Positions 5,573 to 9,120 of a DNA stretch of 9,120 nucleotides are shown one piece after another (the first letter of the stretch is position 1; each line of letters starts with the position of its first letter). The translations under genes were made by a program, and so were the position numbers. The stretch lies in NCBI GenBank assembly GCA_030647845.1, contig JAUSIO010000014.1:1-9120 (forward strand), written 5' to 3'. A model generated the notes under the pieces. The model was not told the origin of the DNA. It made no database searches and saw nothing but the letters and a program-made list of their open reading frames with translations. The DNA comes from a bacterium (GTDB lineage: Bacteria; Patescibacteriota; Minisyncoccia; Phycocordibacterales; SBAW01).

Positions 5573-5586
5573 CCAGCTCTCTTTTT
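5561..5586 (+). terminator. Intrinsic terminator of the small RNA candidate
   Basis: AGGGGAGC (5561-5568) pairs with GCTCTCTT (5576-5583) over eight pairs, two of them G-T, with a seven-base loop. A T-rich run to 5592 follows, interrupted by one C. The CCTAA in the loop region can alternatively pair with TTAGG at 5457-5461 or 5559-5563. Confidence 0.5.
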
Positions 5587-5598
5587 CTTTTCCAAAAT

Positions 5599-7056
5599 CT
5601 ACTTCAACACCCCCCAGATGTTTTGGTCTTCGGCGCCGTCGAATTTGAAGACGGCGATGCCACGGACACCGAGTTTGCGGGCAAGCGCGACTTTGTCGGC
5701 GATTGCCTGCGCATCGCTCCACCACACAATATTAAACGGCGGCTGGATTGCGCCTGCTATCGCCCTCTGCGAGTACACTTCCCCGGGTGGTGGCGGTGTG
5801 TTTGTCTGCGACACCGTCACACTACCCGGCGTGCTTGCTATCGCCGCTAAAGCATCGGTCGCCGGGGTGGACTTGTAGATAAACGAGAGTTCTCCCGCGC
5901 TGTTGCGTATGGGCGCCATGCCAAGCTGAGCGGCAAGCTGGGTTGCGTAGCCCTGATTAAACGCCCAGAGCAGTTTGTATTGATACCCATCGCCTTTGGG
6001 TGTCACCGAATATTCGTACCCGTAGGTCGCCACGCCGATTAGCAGTTTCTTTTTCGAAATGGTTTGTGCCGCGAGGTTGATAACATTTTCGACCCACGCT
6101 GGGTCAGCGACCGGCACATATGGCGCGGCGCGCGCAGCGTTGAGTAGTGCGCTGATTTTACCCTGGTCGTACGTCATGATTGCGACACGGTCACAGTATT
6201 TGTTTATCGCGACATAATCGTTTGCATACTCGGTCGCGTCGGCAGGTGGTGTCACGCCGTAGCCATAGCGTTCAACAACGGGCATACGTGCCTCGATGCT
6301 ACAGTAGACCCACTTCGGGCCCATGCGCGCGTAGAGCCCTTTGAGGAATGTAGAAAAATAATCTTTTGTCTCGGCGTGTTTTGCCTCAAAATCAATATCA
6401 ACACCGTCGTAGCCGCCCTCTCTGACCATCGCAGCAATTGCATCTTCAAGCGCGATGCGCTTTTTTGTGTCGCTCAATATCGCGTGTATCGCGTCTCCAT
6501 TGCCCCACATCACGGTGGGTATCACACGCACTTTTGCTTTTTTTGCTGCGACGATAAACGACAACCACGGTTCTTCTGTAAGCGGACCGTTGTCGTGGAG
6601 TGTGCCATCGCTTTTAATGGTAAACACAAACGGGCTGATTTCGGTCATCGCCGCCAAATGCGGCAACACGTCTTGCGTGCCGGTCGCGTTGCGCCAGTAG
6701 GGTATCCACCCGCCGATTTCAAGCGATGATTTTCTACCTACTACCGCGGCACTCTCCACACCAGCAAGCTCCAACGCCGCCTGTGTTTGCGGCCCTGCAA
6801 CGCCCCAGCTTGCGCCCGAGCAGACGATGCCGCTGTCACACTGAAATTTTTTAACGGCGGTGAGCGTGAGGGAGCCAAAGTATCCTGTGGCACTCGCTGA
6901 AAGATATCCTTTTGACATAAGCGCGCTTTGTAACACACCCACGTCGCTCCCAGAGGTGCCAAACACCATCGTACGTGCCGCTGCATGGGCAGAAGACAAT
7001 GGGAGCGCTACAAACACCACTGCAAAAAATAACGGCATAAGCCGAGCGAGTTTCAT
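5599..7056 (-). CDS. Secreted peptidoglycan-binding GH18 glycosidase (YaaH/SleL-like)
   Basis: 485 residues. A signal peptide (1-26, hydrophobic core LFFAVVFVALPL, AHA-A cleavage site) shows export. A PG_binding_1-type domain follows (about 34-95: SGSDVGVLQSALMSKGYL, ATGYFGSLTLTAVKKFQ). Then comes a glycoside hydrolase family 18 barrel (about 113-485) with GGWIPYWR (115-122), the catalytic signature DGVDIDFE (217-224, Glu224 as acid/base), MTYD (294-297) and WWSD (445-448). GH18 proteins with cell-wall-binding modules of the YaaH/SleL group cleave N-acetylglucosaminyl bonds in peptidoglycan; in spore formers they act in germination. There is nothing here suggesting spores, so a wall-remodelling or lysis role is inferred. 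Cys73 and Cys79 may form a disulfide in the binding domain. It begins 18 bases after the typA stop, with its own extended -10 in that gap. Confidence 0.92.
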   Translation of the reverse strand: MKLARLMPLFFAVVFVALPLSSAHAAARTMVFGTSGSDVGVLQSALMSKGYLSASATGYFGSLTLTAVKKFQCDSGIVCSGASWGVAGPQTQAALELAGVESAAVVGRKSSLEIGGWIPYWRNATGTQDVLPHLAAMTEISPFVFTIKSDGTLHDNGPLTEEPWLSFIVAAKKAKVRVIPTVMWGNGDAIHAILSDTKKRIALEDAIAAMVREGGYDGVDIDFEAKHAETKDYFSTFLKGLYARMGPKWVYCSIEARMPVVERYGYGVTPPADATEYANDYVAINKYCDRVAIMTYDQGKISALLNAARAAPYVPVADPAWVENVINLAAQTISKKKLLIGVATYGYEYSVTPKGDGYQYKLLWAFNQGYATQLAAQLGMAPIRNSAGELSFIYKSTPATDALAAIASTPGSVTVSQTNTPPPPGEVYSQRAIAGAIQPPFNIVWWSDAQAIADKVALARKLGVRGIAVFKFDGAEDQNIWGVLK

Positions 7057-7062
7057 AGCGCT

Positions 7063-7071
7063 AGTATAGCA
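7063..7071 (-). promoter_or_regulatory. Extended -10 promoter of the GH18 gene, leaderless layout
   Basis: TGC-TATACT on the minus strand (7071 down to 7063) sits between the typA stop and the GH18 start. Exactly six bases separate it from the ATG at 7056. The GH18 gene could thus be transcribed on its own as well as by read-through from typA. Confidence 0.5.
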
Positions 7072-7074
7072 TTT

Positions 7075-8925
7075 TTACCCTTGCCTCTTGGCGCGGGTGC
7101 GCTCTAGCTCGCTCAAACCTTGTTTGCGCAAGCGTACGCTTTGCGGCGTGATTTCTAAATATTCGTCTTCTACCATCACCTCGAGCCCACGCTCAATCGA
7201 CAGTTCATATGGCGGCACCAAGTTTATCGCTTCGTCGCTACCGGATGCGCGCATGTTGGTGAGTTGTTTGCCTTTGGTTGGGTTGACACTCATCTCTTCG
7301 CCTTTAGAAGTATTGCCAATAACCATGCCCTCGTACACCTCGGTTGCTGGTTTGATGTAGAGCACGCCGCGGTCTTGCAAGTTCCAGAGCGAGAATCCAA
7401 GCGTTTTACCCGAGACCATAGATACCATCGAGCCAACCGCGCGTTTTGTAATTTCTCCCGCGTATGGACGAAACTCTACGAAGCGCGAAGAGAGGATACC
7501 GTCGCCTTTTGTGTCGAGTACAAACTGGTTGCGGTAGCCCAACAGCCCACGGGTTGGGCCTTGCAACACCAGACGCACCGAGTTGTTGTGCGTTGTAATA
7601 TTGTTTATAACAAACTTACGATTCCCTAGCCGCTCAATTATTGCACCTTGGTACGCGCTCGGCGTGTCTACCACGACTTCTTCGAATGGTTCGAGTTTTT
7701 TGCCATTGACTTCGCGGAAAATCACTTGCGGCTGTGAGACTTGTAGCTCGTACCCTTCACGGCGCATCTGCTCGAGCAAAATCGCGATGTGCAATTCACC
7801 CCGACCCGAAACTTTAGAGGCGTCGGGGCTCGAAAAATCTACTCTTAGGCCGACATTTACCTCGAGCTCACGCTCGAGGCGCTCGCGGATTTGCCGCGTG
7901 GTAACAAACTTTCCTTCCCGCCCGGCAAACGGCGAGTTGTTGACCAAAAAGTTGAGTGTGATAGTCGGCTCGTCGACCGCAATTGCCGGCAAGGGCTCGA
8001 CATCTGCACTGTCGCACACCGTCTCGCCGATAAAAATGTCGCTCAAGCCCGCGATAAGCGCGACGTCACCTGCCACAACCTCTTGTGCCTCAACCCGTTG
8101 TAAACCGTTGAACGTAAAAATTTTTGTAATTTTGCCTTGGCGAGTATTAAATACTTCTTTTCCCCGACGCTCCGGTCGGGGCTCCGACCCTTTGGCGTCG
8201 GAGTTGATAAAAACAGTTTGCCCGGTTTTGAGCGTGCCTTCCCACACACGCACAACTGCGAGCCGCCCAAGAAAATTGTCATACGCCAAGTTAAACGGCT
8301 GTAAGCGCAATGGGAGATTTTCTTGTCCAACTCCGGCCGCCGGAACCTTTTCTAAAATAGTATCCAAGAGCGGTGTGAGGTCGGCAGACTCGTCGGCAAG
8401 ATTTTTCTTGGCGATACCCGCGCGCCCGTTTGCGTAGATAACCGGGAAATCGGCCTGCTCATCGGATGCACCCAGCTCCAAAAAAAGCTCGAGCACCTGC
8501 TCCTCGGCACGCGCCGGGTCGGCGGCGGGTTTGTCGATTTTGTTTAAGACGACAATGGGCTTTAACCCTAACTCCAAGGACTTCTTCAGCACAAAACGTG
8601 TTTGCGGCATGGGGCCCTCTTGCGCGTCGACCACCAACAGCACCGAGTCGATGCTACGCAGTACGCGTTCGACCTCGCTCCCAAAGTCGGCGTGGCCAGG
8701 CGTGTCAACGATATTTATTTTTGTGACTTCCCGCCCTGAGCCTGTCGAAGGGTATAGTATCGCGGCGTTTTTGGAGTAGATGGTAATCCCGCGCTCAAGC
8801 TCCAAGTCGTTGCTGTCCATAGAGACTCCCTCTACCCCCACGCCCGTTTGGCGCAGTAAAGCATCCGTGAGGGTCGTCTTGCCGTGATCGACATGGGCTA
8901 TGATGGCTATATTTCGTATTTCCAT
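7075..8925 (-). CDS. typA: Ribosome-associated translational GTPase TypA/BipA
   Basis: 616 residues, slightly longer than the usual 590-610. GTPase motifs: G1 AHVDHGKT (10-17), G2 RGITI (45-49), G3 DTPGH (74-78), G4 NKID (128-131). EF-G-like domains follow: SGRGELHIAILLEQMRREGYEL (373-394), RGLLGYRNQF (459-468), and the BipA-specific C-terminal domain with LTNMRASGSDEA (555-566). TypA binds the ribosome in the EF-G site and supports ribosome assembly and growth under cold or other stress. Two stretches depart from the family and coincide with repeat DNA: LYPSTGSGREVTK (57-69) in the turn between switch I and switch II, about seven residues longer than in E. coli, and NSDAKGSEPRPERRG (241-255) in a domain II loop. 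Start ATG 8925 is set by homology (MEIRNIAIIAHVDHGKTT). Upstream is AAGAG with no spacer and a leader of about 40 bases with a hairpin. First gene of a typA-GH18 pair. Confidence 0.97.
   Translation of the reverse strand: MEIRNIAIIAHVDHGKTTLTDALLRQTGVGVEGVSMDSNDLELERGITIYSKNAAILYPSTGSGREVTKINIVDTPGHADFGSEVERVLRSIDSVLLVVDAQEGPMPQTRFVLKKSLELGLKPIVVLNKIDKPAADPARAEEQVLELFLELGASDEQADFPVIYANGRAGIAKKNLADESADLTPLLDTILEKVPAAGVGQENLPLRLQPFNLAYDNFLGRLAVVRVWEGTLKTGQTVFINSDAKGSEPRPERRGKEVFNTRQGKITKIFTFNGLQRVEAQEVVAGDVALIAGLSDIFIGETVCDSADVEPLPAIAVDEPTITLNFLVNNSPFAGREGKFVTTRQIRERLERELEVNVGLRVDFSSPDASKVSGRGELHIAILLEQMRREGYELQVSQPQVIFREVNGKKLEPFEEVVVDTPSAYQGAIIERLGNRKFVINNITTHNNSVRLVLQGPTRGLLGYRNQFVLDTKGDGILSSRFVEFRPYAGEITKRAVGSMVSMVSGKTLGFSLWNLQDRGVLYIKPATEVYEGMVIGNTSKGEEMSVNPTKGKQLTNMRASGSDEAINLVPPYELSIERGLEVMVEDEYLEITPQSVRLRKQGLSELERTRAKRQG
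8162..8203. repeat. Tandem inverted repeats inserted in frame in typA domain II
   Basis: Two perfect hairpins lie side by side with no gap: CCCCGAC (8162-8168) with GTCGGGG (8175-8181), loop six; and CTCCGAC (8182-8188) with GTCGGAG (8197-8203), loop eight. The shared CCGAC/GTCGG core also permits cross-pairing of the two units. They encode residues 241-255, where TypA homologues have a short loop. Confidence 0.8.
8733..8752 (-). repeat. In-frame dispersed repeat, CCCTTCGACAG...GCTCAGGGC type (copy in typA)
   Basis: Twenty bases, on the coding strand CCCTTCGACAG followed by GCTCAGGGC, read YPSTGSGR (58-65). It differs from the dehydrogenase copy by the absence of one A in the middle. Same orientation relative to the gene and same starting frame as the copies in the dehydrogenase gene and rarA. 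Confidence 0.8.
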
Positions 8926-8940
8926 CTCTTAATTTAAACG

Positions 8941-8958
8941 AAAAAGGCCACGTGGCCT
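8941..8958 (-). terminator. Hairpin plus T-tract in the typA leader, possible attenuator
   Basis: AGGCCACGTGGCCT (8945-8958) is a 14-base perfect palindrome; folded as RNA it gives AGGCC/GGCCT around an ACGT loop. On the minus strand it runs straight into four more T residues (8944-8941). It lies between the predicted typA promoter and the start codon. It could terminate or attenuate typA transcription, or be a bound palindrome (CACGTG core). The stem is only five pairs. Confidence 0.4.
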
Positions 8959-8971
8959 GCTCGATATGGAG

Positions 8972-9000
8972 ATGATACCACAGCGTTATGTGCATGGCAA
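8972..9000 (-). promoter_or_regulatory. Sigma-70-type promoter of typA
   Basis: On the minus strand TTGCCA (9000-8995) and TATCAT (8977-8972) are separated by 17 bases; each matches consensus at five of six positions. The predicted start near 8965 gives a leader of about 40 bases. Only eight bases separate its -35 from that of the divergent gene. Confidence 0.65.
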
Positions 9001-9008
9001 TCTACCAG

Positions 9009-9037
9009 TTGACAAGAAGATACAGACAATGTACGTT
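9009..9037 (+). promoter_or_regulatory. Promoter of the right-edge gene, divergent from typA
   Basis: A perfect -35 TTGACA (9009-9014) with TACGTT (9032-9037) 17 bases downstream; the -10 matches three of six. Predicted start near 9044, giving a leader of about 30 bases that contains a good ribosome site. Confidence 0.5.
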
Positions 9038-9062
9038 TCTGTTGGATGAACCCCTACGTGAT

Positions 9063-9069
9063 AAGGAGG
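9063..9069 (+). promoter_or_regulatory. Strong Shine-Dalgarno deciding the GTG start at 9075
   Basis: AAGGAGG lies five bases before GTG 9075. It is the only gene start in the window with a near-complete Shine-Dalgarno at a normal distance, in contrast with the leaderless-like starts elsewhere. Confidence 0.6.
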
Positions 9070-9074
9070 GCAAC

Positions 9075-9120
9075 GTGGTCAACTTTACATCGCGAATCAA
9101 GGTCATCAGCGAGCTACCGG
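9075..9120 (+). CDS. Start of an unidentified protein (partial, runs off the right edge)
   Basis: From GTG 9075 the frame reads MVNFTSRIKVISELP and stays open to the window end. The AAGGAGG five bases upstream and the TTGACA promoter support a real gene. An ATG at 9046 opens a different frame (MNPYVIRRATWST...), also open to the end, but it has no ribosome site. Fifteen residues are too few to name a family. Confidence 0.5.
   Translation, partial: MVNFTSRIKVISELP

Larger units (their letters stand above)
5433..5590 (+). ncRNA. Putative structured small RNA of about 155 bases, family not recognised
   Basis: It lies between a TTGACA promoter and a terminator hairpin with a T-tract, with no coding potential. 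Hairpin 1: CGAGCG (5467-5472) with CGCTCG (5480-5485), loop GGACACT. Hairpin 2: GATAG (5493-5497) with CTATC (5504-5508). An outer stem is possible between GTTCA (5439-5443) and TGAAC (5515-5519, approximate edges). The hairpin 1 loop (GACACT 5474-5479) is exactly complementary to AGTGTC (5496-5501), so a pseudoknot can form. A second copy of GGACACT (5547-5553) can compete for the same partner with seven pairs (TAGTGTC/GACACTA). I could not match it to 6S, SRP, RNase P or tmRNA signatures. It might be a regulatory RNA or a leader whose gene has been lost. Confidence 0.45.

Noticed and set aside
5433..5590. Assignment of the RNA candidate to SRP RNA, 6S RNA, RNase P RNA or tmRNA
   Set aside because: I do not see the SRP GGAAG/AGCAGCC signature, a long end-to-end 6S helix, RNase P conserved core, or a tmRNA acceptor/T-arm; so the family is left open.
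7583..8437. A 284-codon open frame on the plus strand across typA
   Set aside because: It is antisense to the well-supported typA coding sequence, has no recognisable domain and reads as a low-complexity Ser/Arg/Thr-rich shadow produced by typA codon use.
9046..9120. Open frame from ATG 9046 (MNPYVIRRATW...) as the right-edge gene
   Set aside because: It has no Shine-Dalgarno, while GTG 9075 in another frame follows AAGGAGG at five bases. The window end prevents a final decision.
1..9120. tRNA, rRNA, insertion sequence or integrase features
   Set aside because: No cloverleaf, rRNA-like segment, transposase motif or attachment-site pair was found on either strand by reading.

Overview
The window is a compact bacterial chromosome segment with about 50% GC that uses the standard code (TGA is used as a stop). 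I infer a member of the Candidate Phyla Radiation (Patescibacteria), probably Parcubacteria-like. The reasons are short intergenic gaps, many genes with no Shine-Dalgarno at a normal distance, an N-terminally anchored cupredoxin carrying a YHNH motif, and housekeeping genes interrupted by in-frame repeats. No 16S, ribosomal protein or other firm marker is present, so the lineage remains an inference.

Layout, left to right. The left edge holds a minus-strand type II antitoxin overlapping (ATGA) the first codons of a probable toxin that runs off the window. Divergent from it is a plus-strand D-2-hydroxyacid dehydrogenase (286-1299). A hairpin separates this gene from the convergent minus-strand rarA/mgsA AAA+ ATPase gene (1353-2615). 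Divergent from rarA is a plus-strand pair, a membrane-anchored cupredoxin (2674-3153) followed with no gap by a four-helix DoxX-like membrane protein (3154-3549). The DoxX-like gene overlaps the 3' end of a convergent minus-strand FAD-linked oxidase of the GlcD/D-lactate dehydrogenase type (3507-5237). The 361-base gap 5238-5598 carries a plausible plus-strand promoter, a structured RNA candidate and overlapping terminators for both strands. The right part is a minus-strand pair: typA/bipA GTPase (7075-8925), then a secreted peptidoglycan-binding plus GH18 glycosidase (5599-7056). At the right edge a divergent plus-strand gene begins (GTG 9075).

Two patterns cut across the genes and are the main discoveries. 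(1) Four unrelated conserved genes (hydroxyacid dehydrogenase, rarA, FAD oxidase, typA) carry short repeat or palindrome insertions that keep the reading frame. They include a 43-bp perfect palindrome in the FAD oxidase, tandem hairpins in typA, a CTAG-rich block in rarA, and copies of one CCCTTCGACAG...GCTCAGGGC repeat in three different genes. This resembles, by analogy, the protein-coding palindromic elements (RPE) of Rickettsia. (2) Six genes have a -10-like hexamer (often TGnTAxxxT) ending only 6-9 bases before the start codon, which predicts leaderless or nearly leaderless mRNAs. typA and the right-edge gene instead have full -35/-10 promoters and leaders.

Functionally the segment mixes translation and stress GTPase function (TypA), replication-fork maintenance (RarA), redox enzymes (hydroxyacid dehydrogenase, FAD oxidase, cupredoxin/DoxX), cell-wall remodelling (GH18) and a toxin-antitoxin pair. 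It does not look like one pathway or a classic mobile island.
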